Below, in pieces: positions 52,867 through 63,116 of a DNA stretch of 64,000 bases; the stretch's first letter is position 1, and the number at the start of each line of letters is the position of its first letter. The position numbers and the translations under genes are program-made. A model generated the notes under the pieces. It saw nothing but the letters and a program-made list of their open reading frames with translations. It did not search any database and was not told where the DNA came from. The stretch comes from JACCXG01 sp963834305. Its GTDB lineage: Bacteria; Acidobacteriota; Vicinamibacteria; Vicinamibacterales; 2-12-FULL-66-21. The stretch lies in assembly GCA_963834305.1 (NCBI GenBank), contig CAWIAX010000003.1, positions 1,860,001 to 1,924,000 of the forward strand, read 5' to 3'.

Positions 52867-55410
52867 ATGCACAGCTGGCGCGGGTGGCAGACGGACATGG
52901 CGGTCGCGTCGCGGCGGCTGGGGCAGGCGCCCGGCTTCGCCCTCGTCTGCATCCTGACGCTGGCGATCGGCATCGGCAGCAACACCGCCATCTTCACCCT
53001 GATCGACCGCGTGCTGCTCGAGCCGCTGCCGGTCCCGCGGCCGTCGGAGCTCTACCGGCTGGGGGATACCGACGCCTGCTGCGTCAACAGCGGCCTGCAG
53101 GGCTCGTTTGCCCTGTTCTCCGCCGATCTCTACCGGCACCTGCGCGACGCCGCCCCGGCGTTCACGCACGTCGCGGCGTTCCAGGCGAACACCGCGGCGA
53201 TGACCCTCGGACGGGCCGAGGGGGAGCGTCCGCCGGAAACGCTCGACGGCTCGTTCGTGTCCGGCAATTTCTTCCAGATGTTCGAGCTCGTGCCCGCCGC
53301 GGGCCGCCTGCTCCAGCCGTCCGACGACCAGCCGGCCGCGCCGGCGGCCGCCGTGATCAGCCATCGCGCCTGGGTGGAGCGGTTCGGCGGCCGCCCGGAC
53401 GTCGGCGGCACCGCGGTGATGCTCAACGGCGTGGCGGCCACTATCGTCGGCGTCGCGCCGCGCGGGTTCTACGGCGCCATGCTGCGGCCGGATCCGGCCG
53501 AGGTCTGGGTGCCGATCGCGCAGGAGCCGCGGCTGCAGCCGGCCAGCCGGCTCGTCGACGCAAAGGGGGCGCACTGGCTGTATGCGATCGGCCGCCTGCC
53601 ACCAGGCGCCGGGGCCGCGGCGGTCCAGTCGCAGCTCACCGCGGCGCTGCGCCAGTGGCTCGGCTCGGCGCTCGACCTCTCCCCCGACGAGCGGCGGCGG
53701 CTGCCGCAGCAGCACATCACGGTCGTCGCCGCGGCCCGCGGCGTCAACAGCATGCGGGACTTCGTGGCCCGGCCGCTGGCGCTGCTGCAGGCGCTGGCGG
53801 CGGCGGTGCTCCTCATCGCCTGCGCCAACCTGGCCAACCTGCTGCTCGCACGCGGCCTGGCGCGGCGCACGGAAACCGCGGTCCGGGCGGCGCTCGGCGC
53901 CCCGCGCGCCAGGCTGGTCGCCCTGTCGCTGCTCGAAAGCCTGCTGCTGGCCGGCGCCGGCGGCCTCGCGGGCCTGCTCCTTGCCTATGCGGGCGCCCGC
54001 GCCGTCATCGCCATGGTCTTTCGCGGCGCGGCGCACGTGCCGATCGATCCCTCGCCCTCGCCGCTCGTGTTCGGATTCGCGCTCGCCGTCTCGCTCGCCA
54101 CGGCGCTGCTGTTCGGCTCCGCGCCGGCGCTGTTCGGCTCGCGGTCGGATCCGATCGACGCGCTGCGCGGCGCCGGGCGGGCCACCGCTGACCGCGGCCG
54201 CTGGGTGCGGCGGTCGCTCGTGGTGGTGCAGGTGGCGCTGTCGCTCGTGCTCGTCACCTGCGCCGGGCTGCTCGGACGCAGCCTGCACGCCCTGCAGGCC
54301 CAGGACTTCGGGTTCCGGATCGACCGCCACTACACCGTGGCGCTCGCCCCCTCGCTGGCCACCATCCCGGCCGGGCAGCTCGCAGCGCTCTACCCGCAGA
54401 TGCAGCAGCGCCTGGCGCGGATTCCCGGGGTCTCGAACGCGGCGTTCTCGCTCTACGCGCCGATGTCGGGGGACAACTGGTCGTCGCCCATTACCGTGGA
54501 GGGCCACGACACCACCGCCCGTCTGACGGCGTCGTGGAACCGCGTCAGCCCGCGCTACTTCGACACGGTCGGCACGCCGCTGCTGCGCGGCAGGGCGCTC
54601 GACGACCAGGACCGCCCGGGCGCGCCGGCGGTCGCCGTGGTCAGCCAGTCGTTCGCCACTCGGTTCTTCGCCGGCGCCGATCCGATCGGCCGCCGCATCG
54701 GCTTCACCGATGCGAAGGGCACCGGCACCCCCAACATCGAAATCGTCGGCATCGTCCGCGACGCCAAGTATCAGGATGGCCGCGCGGCGCCGTATCCAAC
54801 GTTCTTCGTGCCGTTTCTCCAGGCGCCGTCGGGGGCCCCCGGCGGCGGGAGCACGCTGGACCGCTCGCACTACCCACAGGCGATCGTGTTGAGCACGACG
54901 GGAACCGTGGCCGGACTGGAGGGGGAGGTGCGGCGCGCGCTGGCCGCCGCCGATCGACGCATCATCGTCCGCGCGATGCTGCCGATGGCCGAGCAGGTGG
55001 CCGGCCACTTCAATCTCGATCGGCTGATTGCGAGGCTGACCGTGGTGTTTGGCGGCGTGGCGCTCCTGCTCGCCTGCCTCGGCCTCTACGGCGTCACCGC
55101 CCATGCGGTGTCGAGGCGGACGCGTGAGATCGGCATCCGGGTGGCCGTGGGCGCCTCGCGGCGGCAGGTGCTCGGCACGATCCTGCGTGGCGCGCTGATG
55201 CACCTGGCCATCGGCGCCGCGATCGGCCTGCCGGGCGCCCTTGCGGCCGGCCGTTTCCTGCAATCGCGGCTCTTCGGGGTGAGCGCCGCCGACCCGGCCG
55301 TGCTGATCGGCGCGCTGATCCTGCTGGCGCTGGCCTGCCTCGTCGCGGCCTTGATTCCCGCCCGTCGCGCCGCGACGCTCGACCCGATACAGGCGCTGCG
55401 CATCGACTAG
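52867..55410 (+). CDS. ADOP-type duplicated ABC transporter permease
   Basis: This is a third duplicated MacB/FtsX permease, of 847 residues. Module one starts SRRLGQAPGFALVCILTLAI and has IACANLANLLLARGLARR; module two ends with VAVGASRRQVLGTILRGALM and ARRAATLDPIQALRID. It lacks the N-terminal PadR-associated domain. The periplasmic part of the first module differs from the others (a Cys pair in DACCVNS), hinting at a different ligand. It sits 88 bases after the DinB-fold gene and is convergent with the next gene. Confidence 0.88.
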   Translation: MHSWRGWQTDMAVASRRLGQAPGFALVCILTLAIGIGSNTAIFTLIDRVLLEPLPVPRPSELYRLGDTDACCVNSGLQGSFALFSADLYRHLRDAAPAFTHVAAFQANTAAMTLGRAEGERPPETLDGSFVSGNFFQMFELVPAAGRLLQPSDDQPAAPAAAVISHRAWVERFGGRPDVGGTAVMLNGVAATIVGVAPRGFYGAMLRPDPAEVWVPIAQEPRLQPASRLVDAKGAHWLYAIGRLPPGAGAAAVQSQLTAALRQWLGSALDLSPDERRRLPQQHITVVAAARGVNSMRDFVARPLALLQALAAAVLLIACANLANLLLARGLARRTETAVRAALGAPRARLVALSLLESLLLAGAGGLAGLLLAYAGARAVIAMVFRGAAHVPIDPSPSPLVFGFALAVSLATALLFGSAPALFGSRSDPIDALRGAGRATADRGRWVRRSLVVVQVALSLVLVTCAGLLGRSLHALQAQDFGFRIDRHYTVALAPSLATIPAGQLAALYPQMQQRLARIPGVSNAAFSLYAPMSGDNWSSPITVEGHDTTARLTASWNRVSPRYFDTVGTPLLRGRALDDQDRPGAPAVAVVSQSFATRFFAGADPIGRRIGFTDAKGTGTPNIEIVGIVRDAKYQDGRAAPYPTFFVPFLQAPSGAPGGGSTLDRSHYPQAIVLSTTGTVAGLEGEVRRALAAADRRIIVRAMLPMAEQVAGHFNLDRLIARLTVVFGGVALLLACLGLYGVTAHAVSRRTREIGIRVAVGASRRQVLGTILRGALMHLAIGAAIGLPGALAAGRFLQSRLFGVSAADPAVLIGALILLALACLVAALIPARRAATLDPIQALRID

Positions 55411-55423
55411 CGCCCCGCGCCGA

Positions 55424-55439
55424 GGCGGCGAACGCCGCC
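55424..55439. terminator. Stem-loop between convergent genes
   Basis: GGCGGCG (55424-55430) and CGCCGCC (55433-55439) form a GC-rich hairpin with a tight loop in the 42-base gap between two convergent stops; it could end transcription in both directions. Confidence 0.45.
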
Positions 55440-55452
55440 GAAACTCCGCGGC

Positions 55453-56559
<1,107 letters not shown>

Positions 56560-56665
56560 GGTGGCGGAATTGTAGCCGGTTTCCGCTCGAGCCGCGGCGA
56601 CGCCGCTGCATCCACCCGGCGAGCCTCCCACGACCGCAGGCGGACGCCGGACGAGGGAAGGCGTG

Positions 56666-56671
56666 TAGAAT
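56666..56671 (+). promoter_or_regulatory. -10 hexamer of metallo-beta-lactamase gene
   Basis: TAGAAT lies 12 bases before the ATG. The short leader has no Shine-Dalgarno (TCTCGACGTCAAA), so near-leaderless translation is likely. Confidence 0.45.
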
Positions 56672-56683
56672 CTCGACGTCAAA

Positions 56684-57559
56684 ATGATCAGACCCCTGCT
56701 CTTCACGCTCGTCGCCGCTCTCGTCACGCTGTCGAATCCGAGTCCGGCGCATGCCCAGCCGGCTGACTGGACCGAGCCGTTCCCTGCCTTCAAGATTGCC
56801 GGGAATCTCTACTACGTCGGCAGCAAAGGGCTGGCGAGCTATCTGATCACCACGCCGCAGGGCCACATCCTGATCAACAGCAGCCTCGTGGAGAGCGTGC
56901 CGCTCATCCGGGCGGGCGTCGAGCGCCTCGGATTCAAGTTCACCGACATCCGGATCCTGCTGATCAGCCACGCGCACTGGGACCACGATGCCGGCAGCGC
57001 CGCCATCATGGCCCTGACCGGGGCGCAGTACATGGTCATGGACGGGGACGTGTCGCTTGTCGAGTCGGGCGGCCGGACGGACTTCCACTACGGCGAGCAG
57101 GCGGCCATGTGGTACCCGCCCGCCAAGGTCGACCGCGTGTTGCACGACGGCGACGAGGTGCGGCTCGGCGGCACGGCGCTGACCGCCCGTCTCACCGCCG
57201 GACACACCAAAGGGTGCACGACCTGGACGATGAACCTCGAGGATGCCGGGCGGACACGGCAGGTCGTGATCGTCGGCAGCCCCAACGTGAATCCGGGCTA
57301 CCGGCTGGTGAACAATGCAGCCTACCCGCAGATCGCCGCCGACTACGCCCGGACGTTCGAGGTCCTGAAAGCGCTGCGCGGCGAGATCTTCCTTGGTGCC
57401 CACGGCAGCTATTTCGACCTGGAGACCAAGTACGCGCGGATGAAAGCGGGGGCGCCCGCGGCCTTCGTCGATCCGGACGGCTACCGGAAGTACGTGGCCG
57501 AGAGGGAGCAGGCGTTCAAGGCGGAGCTGGCGAAGGGGCGGGCCGCGCAACCGCAGTAG
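56684..57559 (+). CDS. Subclass B3-like metallo-beta-lactamase
   Basis: This is a 291-residue exported zinc hydrolase (signal peptide about 1-24, ending AHAQ). The motif HAHWDHDAGS gives His96, His98, Asp100 and His101; His174 is in AGHTKGCTTW and His240 in GAHGSYFDL. The His/His/His and Asp/His/His arrangement with no zinc-site cysteine is that of subclass B3, which opens beta-lactam rings in the periplasm. Residues up to INSSLVESVPLIRAGVERLGF follow B3 enzymes closely. It stands alone, without mobile elements or integron parts, so it is a resident chromosomal gene of a soil bacterium. Real activity is not shown by sequence. Confidence 0.85.
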   Translation: MIRPLLFTLVAALVTLSNPSPAHAQPADWTEPFPAFKIAGNLYYVGSKGLASYLITTPQGHILINSSLVESVPLIRAGVERLGFKFTDIRILLISHAHWDHDAGSAAIMALTGAQYMVMDGDVSLVESGGRTDFHYGEQAAMWYPPAKVDRVLHDGDEVRLGGTALTARLTAGHTKGCTTWTMNLEDAGRTRQVVIVGSPNVNPGYRLVNNAAYPQIAADYARTFEVLKALRGEIFLGAHGSYFDLETKYARMKAGAPAAFVDPDGYRKYVAEREQAFKAELAKGRAAQPQ

Positions 57560-57622
57560 CCGACTCCGCGCCGCGGCGCGGGCGGACCGCGGCCGTCGGC
57601 GGTCACACGTCAGGGGCCCAGC

Positions 57623-57777
57623 ATGAACACACTCGCCGAACAGCGACTGACCGCCATGTTCGTCGTTGGCGCGAGCATCGCGTGATGCCAGTTGTGACGC
57701 CGCTCGCGCTGTTCGCCACGCATGACGCCCGGCAGCGTCGCGTGGCAGCGATCCAGCAGACGGCGCTGCTGAAGTGA
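57623..57777 (+). pseudogene. Possible short peptide gene split by a one-base shift
   Basis: The 214-base gap after the beta-lactamase holds two small adjoining frames: MNTLAEQRLTAMFVVGASIA from 57623, and MPVVTPLALFATHDARQRRV... from 57684, whose stop overlaps the next gene's GTG. A single base less between 57665 and 57680 would join them into a 50-residue peptide, the same kind of defect seen elsewhere in the window. I recognise no family; it may be noise. Confidence 0.25.
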
Positions 57778-59108
57778 GCGCGACGCTGCTCGACCGCGTC
57801 CGCGCTTCGATCGCATGGCTGACCACCCGGCGTCCAGCGAACCGCCTGTACCTGGCCATCGCCGGAATGCTGCTGGCCGGCCTCGCGGTCAATGTCGCGA
57901 TTCGCGCCACGGCCAGGACCGGAGGGGAAACAGTCCTGCAGCACGAGGGCCGCTTCCTCCGGGGTGTCCAGGGGGCCGATTCCTGGAAGGTGATGGAAAC
58001 GGCGCGCGCCTACACGCGCTCGCACGCCACCGGGCTGTACCGGCAGGTGTTCTTCACCGACGCGGTCAAGTTCCAGTACCCGCCCACGGCGCTGCTGGCG
58101 ATCGGCGGACTCGATCGCCCGGTCCTGAACCGCATCTCCCGGATGGCGACGCTCCTGACAGCGGTGCTCGTCGCGGTGATCCTGGGGCGCGCGGTCGCGG
58201 CCGCGTGGCCAGAAGATGCGCCGACGCCGGGCGTCGTGGCCGCCCGCGGCACGCTGGCGGTCGTGGCCGCGCTCAGCTTCTATCCGCTAATCAAGGGCTA
58301 CAGCCTCGGCCAGATCCAGGCGTGGCTGAACGCGCTGTTCGCCGCGGCGATCCTGGCGTGGATGGCCGGGGCGCGCGGCGCTGCCGGCGCCGCCCTCGGC
58401 CTGATGTGCCTGGTCAAGCCCACCTACGCCCTCCTGTTCATCTGGGGCGTGGTCCGCCGGGAGACCCGCTTCGTCGCGGCCGGCGTCGTCGTCGGGGGGG
58501 CGGGGCTCGCCGTGTCGCTCTGGCGGTACGGCTGGCACGACCATGCCGACTATCTGCGCGTGCTGTCCTACATCGCACGGCGGGGAGAAGGCTTCTATGC
58601 CAACCAGTCGTTCAACGGCGCCCTGAACCGCCTGCTGTTCAACGGCGCCAACCTCGAATGGCAGTACCACGCGTTCGCGCCACCACATCCGGCCGTCTAT
58701 GCCGGCACCATTGCCGCATTCGTGCTGCTCGGCGTCGTCGCGCTGAGACGTCCCCGGCAGGGGGCCGGCACCGTCGTCGATCTCGCGATTGCCGCCCTGG
58801 CCGCGACGATGACCGCGCCGCTGGCGTGGGAGCATCACTACGGGATCCTGCCGCCCATCTTTGCGGCGATCACGCCGTTCGTGATCGCCCGGCGTCCGCT
58901 GGGGCGCTGGACCGCTGCCGGCATGGCGCTGAGCTTCTTCGCTGCCGCCAACTACTTTCAGTTCACGAACCACTTTGCCGGCACGTGGCTGAACCCGCTC
59001 CAGTCCTACCTGCTGGCGGCCGCGCTGCTGCTCTGGGCGCTCCTCTTCCGCGCCGCGCACGGCGCCGGATCGACACCGCCGCGGGCCTCTGCCACAATGC
59101 GCGCGTGA
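57774..59108 (+). CDS. Polytopic membrane glycosyltransferase, GT87-like
   Basis: This is a 444-residue protein with about ten hydrophobic segments. AVKFQYPPTALLAIG after helix 1-2 and the late SLIKGYSLGQIQAWLNAL and LGLMCLVKPTYALLF segments are the pattern of GT87 (DUF2029) mannosyltransferases, which use polyprenyl-phosphate sugars outside the inner membrane. The GTG start overlaps the preceding short frame; the stop overlaps the next GTG, forming an operon of membrane proteins. Confidence 0.7.
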   Translation: MSATLLDRVRASIAWLTTRRPANRLYLAIAGMLLAGLAVNVAIRATARTGGETVLQHEGRFLRGVQGADSWKVMETARAYTRSHATGLYRQVFFTDAVKFQYPPTALLAIGGLDRPVLNRISRMATLLTAVLVAVILGRAVAAAWPEDAPTPGVVAARGTLAVVAALSFYPLIKGYSLGQIQAWLNALFAAAILAWMAGARGAAGAALGLMCLVKPTYALLFIWGVVRRETRFVAAGVVVGGAGLAVSLWRYGWHDHADYLRVLSYIARRGEGFYANQSFNGALNRLLFNGANLEWQYHAFAPPHPAVYAGTIAAFVLLGVVALRRPRQGAGTVVDLAIAALAATMTAPLAWEHHYGILPPIFAAITPFVIARRPLGRWTAAGMALSFFAAANYFQFTNHFAGTWLNPLQSYLLAAALLLWALLFRAAHGAGSTPPRASATMRA

Positions 59109-60292
59109 GCCGGACCGATTTCCTGCTTGTCCTCGTGCTCGGGATGGTCAGCGCGGCCATGATCTGGCACAACGTGGCCCGGTTCGATCCACGCTTCTTC
59201 CAGGAGCCGATCGGCAACGACGCGTGGTTCGAGGCGGACCTGCCGATCGTGGCCGATCGCATGCAGCACCGCTGGAGCGACCAGGCGCGCAACTCGCGGC
59301 ATCCGCTCTTCCCCCTCCTTGCTACCGTTCCCGTGCATGTCCTGAAAGGGGCCGGCCTCGGCGAGGGCGCCGCCCTGCGGGCGTTCGTCGCCGCGATCGG
59401 CGGACTGTGGACGGTCATGACCTGCGTGCTGCTCTTCGGGCTGACGCGGCGGCGGCTCGACGCGCTGGTGTTCGCGGCGCTCGCGCATGCCAGCGCCGCC
59501 GCGATGTTCTGGCTGCCGGTCCCTGACACCTACGCGCTCGGCTCGATCAGCGTCATGGCGCCGCTGGCCCTGTGCGCATGGGACCCGGCAGGGGGGCGCA
59601 GCGCCAGCGTGTACACCGCGGCGGCTGCGGCCTCGCTCGCGGTGACGACGAGCAACTGGCTGACTGGGGTGGCCGCCGTCATCAGCCGCAGGCCGTGGCG
59701 GCAGGCGCTGCAGATTGCCGCCAACTCGCTGACCGCCGTTGTGCTGATCTGGGGCCTGCAGCGGCTGCTCTTTCCGAGCGCGCCGTTCTTCATCGGCGAA
59801 GGGGTGCAGACGCGGTTCATCCTGCCGGAGGGGGCGGCCGGCATTCCATTGGCGCTCCGTGCCATGTTCTCCCACGTGATGGTGATGCCGACGATTGCGA
59901 TTGTCGCCGAGGCAAAGTGGGGCGGGATCATGAGCGTGCAGCACGCCGCGCTCGCCTCGGCTGGCGGGATCGGCGTGATCGCGATCGGGATGTGGGCAGG
60001 GCTGCTGCTGACGGGCGCCTGGGCGCTCGCGACGAGGGGTGGGCCGATGCGGCTGCCGCTCGGGCTGGCGCTGGCCGGACACGTGCTCGTCTACTCCCTC
60101 TACGGCGAGGAAACGTTCCTCTACGGCCTGCACATGCTGCCGCTGCTCGTCGCCGTGGCGGCCTGCGCCACGCAGAGCCGGTTGCGCCCGGCCGTGCTGG
60201 GATTGGCCGCCGCCCTCACGCTCGTGCTCGCCGTCCATAACGGCTCGGCGTTGCTGCAGGCGCTGACGTTCTTCGCGACGGGCTCGCGGTGA
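59105..60292 (+). CDS. Polytopic membrane protein, probable GT-C-type glycosyltransferase
   Basis: This is a 395-residue protein with about ten membrane helices. RMQHRWSDQARNSRHPLFPLLA near the N-terminus lies in the first extracytoplasmic loop, where GT-C enzymes carry an acidic motif; here it is ADLPIVAD. No family signature is certain. It is translationally coupled to the GT87-like gene, and both may act on the same lipid-linked glycan. Confidence 0.55.
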   Translation: MSRTDFLLVLVLGMVSAAMIWHNVARFDPRFFQEPIGNDAWFEADLPIVADRMQHRWSDQARNSRHPLFPLLATVPVHVLKGAGLGEGAALRAFVAAIGGLWTVMTCVLLFGLTRRRLDALVFAALAHASAAAMFWLPVPDTYALGSISVMAPLALCAWDPAGGRSASVYTAAAAASLAVTTSNWLTGVAAVISRRPWRQALQIAANSLTAVVLIWGLQRLLFPSAPFFIGEGVQTRFILPEGAAGIPLALRAMFSHVMVMPTIAIVAEAKWGGIMSVQHAALASAGGIGVIAIGMWAGLLLTGAWALATRGGPMRLPLGLALAGHVLVYSLYGEETFLYGLHMLPLLVAVAACATQSRLRPAVLGLAAALTLVLAVHNGSALLQALTFFATGSR

Positions 60293-60307
60293 GCGTGGGA
60301 CCGCCGT

Positions 60308-60325
60308 CCGGTGCCGTGGCACCGG
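60308..60325 (+). terminator. Stem-loop between membrane glycosyltransferase genes
   Basis: CCGGTGC (60308-60314) pairs with GCACCGG (60319-60325) around CGTG, and the flanking ACCGCCG/CGGCGGT can form a competing stem. It lies 16 bases after the preceding stop. Confidence 0.4.
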
Positions 60326-60348
60326 CGGTGCGCCGCTCCTGACGCGTC

Positions 60349-61641
60349 ATGCTCGACTGGCTGTCCTGGCTGGTTCACGCGCTCACGGCCGCGGCCGCGA
60401 TCGCTTTCATGGTGGCGCGGCGCCGCGGCCGGATTCCGGCGCGATGGACGGTCGCCGAAACGCTCATCGGCACCGCCTGCGCGGCGGCGCTGCTGGCGCT
60501 GACCAGCGGGCCGGTCCTGATCGATTTCACCAAGGCCTACCATTACGCCGGGCAGGCGATCCTGACAGACCCTGCGGCGCTCTACGCCTGCGCCCGGGCG
60601 CAGTGCTACGTCAACCTGCCGATCGTGGCCCTGCTGTTCACGCCGCTGGCCCCGCTGCCGCCCTCTGCCGCCGGGGCGATCTTCTCGATCGCCGGTGCCG
60701 TGGCGCTCGCCTTCGCCCTGCGCCGCATGGCGGGCGGCACGCCGGCGGACGTGGTGCTCTGGCTGGCGCTGCTGAACGGCCCGCTCTACTACTCGATTCG
60801 CATCGGCAACACGACCCACTTCCTCCTCATCGTGCTCCTGATCGCCTTCGAGCGCCTTGCCCGCGGCCGCGATCGGCTGGCCGGCGTGCTGCTGGCGGCC
60901 GCCTCGCTGATCAAGCCGCCGCTGGCCATCTTCCTGATCTACCTGCTGGTGCGGCGGCGGTTCCGCGCCGCCCTGTCGATGGCCGGCGCCGCCGCGGCCG
61001 TGGTGGCGCTCTCGGTCGCGCTCTACGGCGTGGCGCTCCATCTGTTCTGGCTGCGTGAGTTCGTGGTCGGCCACGGCGCCGCGCCGGTGGCAGCGTACAA
61101 CGTCCAGAGCGTCAACGGCTTTCTCGCTCACCTGATGACGCGCGGCTACCTGCGCGACTGGTATCCGATTCAGCTGGGCGCCGGGTTCCGTGCCGCCAGC
61201 CTGCTGTTGACGCTGGCGATCGTGGCGGCGGCGGGCGCGGTGTGCGGGCGGGCGGGACCCCCTGCCAGCCCGCAGGCGTGGCGGGTGGAACTGTGGATCG
61301 TGCTGACCCTCTCGCTGCTGGTCGCGCCGATCTCCTGGACGCACTACTATGCGCTGCTGCTCGTGCCGATCGCCGCGCTGCTGGCGGCGCGGACCGAACC
61401 GATCGACCGCCGTGGGCTGATCGGGCTGCTGCTCGCCGCGGCGCTGATCTCGCCGCCAGTCGTCATCCTGCCGGTGTCCGGCCGGGTCGCGTCGGCGCTC
61501 TACGCCAGGGTCGCCATCTCGCACTATTTCTACGGCGGGGTCGTGCTGCTCGCCGTGTTGCTGGCGGTTCGCCGCAGGGAGACCGCGGCATCCGCCGTGA
61601 CGTGGCGGCCTGTGGCGGCGACCGCACCCCCTCCTGGCTGA
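60349..61641 (+). CDS. Polytopic membrane glycosyltransferase, GT87-like
   Basis: This is a 430-residue protein with about eleven helices. The first loop contains LIDFTKAYHYAGQAILTDPA, and YVNLPIVALLFTPLA has the shape of the YPP segment of GT87 enzymes; RIGNTTHFLLIVLL and AASLIKPPLAIFLIYLLVRR are also GT87-like. It probably adds a sugar from a polyprenyl carrier in the periplasm. Its last 112 bases overlap the convergent HTTM gene on the other strand. Confidence 0.7.
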   Translation: MLDWLSWLVHALTAAAAIAFMVARRRGRIPARWTVAETLIGTACAAALLALTSGPVLIDFTKAYHYAGQAILTDPAALYACARAQCYVNLPIVALLFTPLAPLPPSAAGAIFSIAGAVALAFALRRMAGGTPADVVLWLALLNGPLYYSIRIGNTTHFLLIVLLIAFERLARGRDRLAGVLLAAASLIKPPLAIFLIYLLVRRRFRAALSMAGAAAAVVALSVALYGVALHLFWLREFVVGHGAAPVAAYNVQSVNGFLAHLMTRGYLRDWYPIQLGAGFRAASLLLTLAIVAAAGAVCGRAGPPASPQAWRVELWIVLTLSLLVAPISWTHYYALLLVPIAALLAARTEPIDRRGLIGLLLAAALISPPVVILPVSGRVASALYARVAISHYFYGGVVLLAVLLAVRRRETAASAVTWRPVAATAPPPG

Positions 61642-62558
61642 TCGATCCGGGCGCGCGCCGCTTTGGAGCGGAAGCGCGCGAGCAGCGCCGTCCACGGCAC
61701 CCAGAACACGCTGCACATCACGAACGGCTCGAAGGTCGGTCCCATCAGGAGCCGGATGCCGATGAGGAAGGCGATGCCCGCGGGGACGAAGACCGCGCGG
61801 GCGCGGCGGCTGAACAGGGCGAGCGGGTAGAACAGCTCTGTGCCGAGCGAGATGGCGGCGAGCAGCCGTGCCGCCAGGGGATACGCCGCAATTAACGGGC
61901 CCCACGCGGTGAGCGGCTCGCCGTCCGAGACGAAGTACTGGTGGCGGATCAGGAGCGTCGCGAGGTGGTCCGAGAACACCCACTCCAGACCGCTGTGGCG
62001 CAGCTTCGACAGCCCGGCGGCAAAGAAGATCACCGCGGTCATGACCCAGATGGCGCGAATCGGCCAGGTGTATTCGCCGCTCGGCGGCGCGGGCGGGAGG
62101 CCGCGCCGCGCGCGCCGCCAGGCGTCGATCGAACACGCGGCGCCGGCGTGGCTGAAGGCGAGGATCCCGAGGACCAGCACGACCAGCGTGTCGAAGTGCT
62201 GCACCTGCCCGAAGTTGTGCGGCAGGCCGAGCAGGTAGGCCGCGCAGGCGAAGGCCACGGGCATCGAGATCCGGGTGCCGAGGCCGACCGCGGCGAGGGC
62301 GAGCGCCGCCTTGAAGAGCAGCTGGATCGCGCCGATCGCCGGCGCGGGCAGCAGCGGGATGGCCAGCAGGCGGAAGAGCGGGGTCGGCATCCACAGCTCC
62401 CGCGCCACCGTGCCCCACTCGGTGAAATCCTGCGTCACGTAGTAGACGAAGGCGAGAGCGAAGAACACCGCGCGCGACAGTCCGAGGTCCGTCGCCGCCC
62501 GCTCGTGAAAAAAGTAGCGATGCCAGGCTGCCGCGGCGCGGGACACGGCGGCCCTCAC
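61530..62558 (-). CDS. HTTM/VKGC-like integral membrane protein
   Basis: This is a 342-residue protein with about eight hydrophobic segments, resembling the HTTM domain (the bacterial relatives of vitamin K-dependent gamma-carboxylase): WHRYFFHERAATDLGLSRAVFF at the start, LPHNFGQVQHFDTLVVLVLG in the middle and AGLSKLRHSGLEWV later. The GTG at 62558 overlaps the upstream gene's TGA. The C-terminal 37 codons overlap the GT87-like gene on the other strand. Function of bacterial HTTM proteins is largely unknown. Confidence 0.65.
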   Translation of the reverse strand: MRAAVSRAAAAWHRYFFHERAATDLGLSRAVFFALAFVYYVTQDFTEWGTVARELWMPTPLFRLLAIPLLPAPAIGAIQLLFKAALALAAVGLGTRISMPVAFACAAYLLGLPHNFGQVQHFDTLVVLVLGILAFSHAGAACSIDAWRRARRGLPPAPPSGEYTWPIRAIWVMTAVIFFAAGLSKLRHSGLEWVFSDHLATLLIRHQYFVSDGEPLTAWGPLIAAYPLAARLLAAISLGTELFYPLALFSRRARAVFVPAGIAFLIGIRLLMGPTFEPFVMCSVFWVPWTALLARFRSKAARARIDQPGGGAVAATGRHVTADAAVSLRRTASNTASSTTPP

Positions 62559-63019
62559 AGCGCGGCCTCCCCGAGCAGCGTGCGCTCGTCGGGGGTGTGG
62601 AGGTTCGCCGCTGTCGGGTGCAGCGTCCATTTCACCTGGTACAGCCTGAGCCGCACCGCCGGCGGGCCCTGGTGGCGTCCCTGGGCCCGCCGCCGCTCAT
62701 AGCGGTCCAGGCAGTTCGCGAGGATGGCGTCGATGTCAGCCTGGGGGGCCTGCCGTGTCCGCACCGAGCCGAGGGCCTTCGAAAGCCGCGACTGGTCGAG
62801 CGGGAAGACCTCGGCGTGGGTCAAAAGTGGAATTTCTCGACCGTCCGGGGTAACCGCGTAGACCCGCAGCCAGGTGAAAGTCCGCGCCTCGCTGACGCGG
62901 TTGAACATCGGGTACTGCGAAAACGGCCAGTGTTCTTCGTCGCGAATGATGTCGTAGGCGGACGCGGCCAGCAGCGCGCCGATGAGGGCGTTGGCGAAAA
63001 TGCGTCGTTGACGGGTCAC
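62555..63019 (-). CDS. Single-pass membrane protein, partner of HTTM gene
   Basis: This is a 154-residue protein with an N-terminal hydrophobic segment (about 8-22), then HWPFSQYPMFN and FTWLRVYAVTPDGREIPL in a beta-rich body. I know no name for the family; the coupling with an HTTM gene through a GTGA overlap suggests a two-protein membrane unit. It is divergent from the GT2 gene. Confidence 0.6.
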   Translation of the reverse strand: MTRQRRIFANALIGALLAASAYDIIRDEEHWPFSQYPMFNRVSEARTFTWLRVYAVTPDGREIPLLTHAEVFPLDQSRLSKALGSVRTRQAPQADIDAILANCLDRYERRRAQGRHQGPPAVRLRLYQVKWTLHPTAANLHTPDERTLLGEAAL

Positions 63020-63116
63020 AAGGCACCAGATCGCGAAGAACCAAGCAAGGGAGATACCCTGCTGAGGTCGGTACCGGACATGCTAGAGTCAGCCCGGGCG
63101 GATGCCAAGCTCAACC

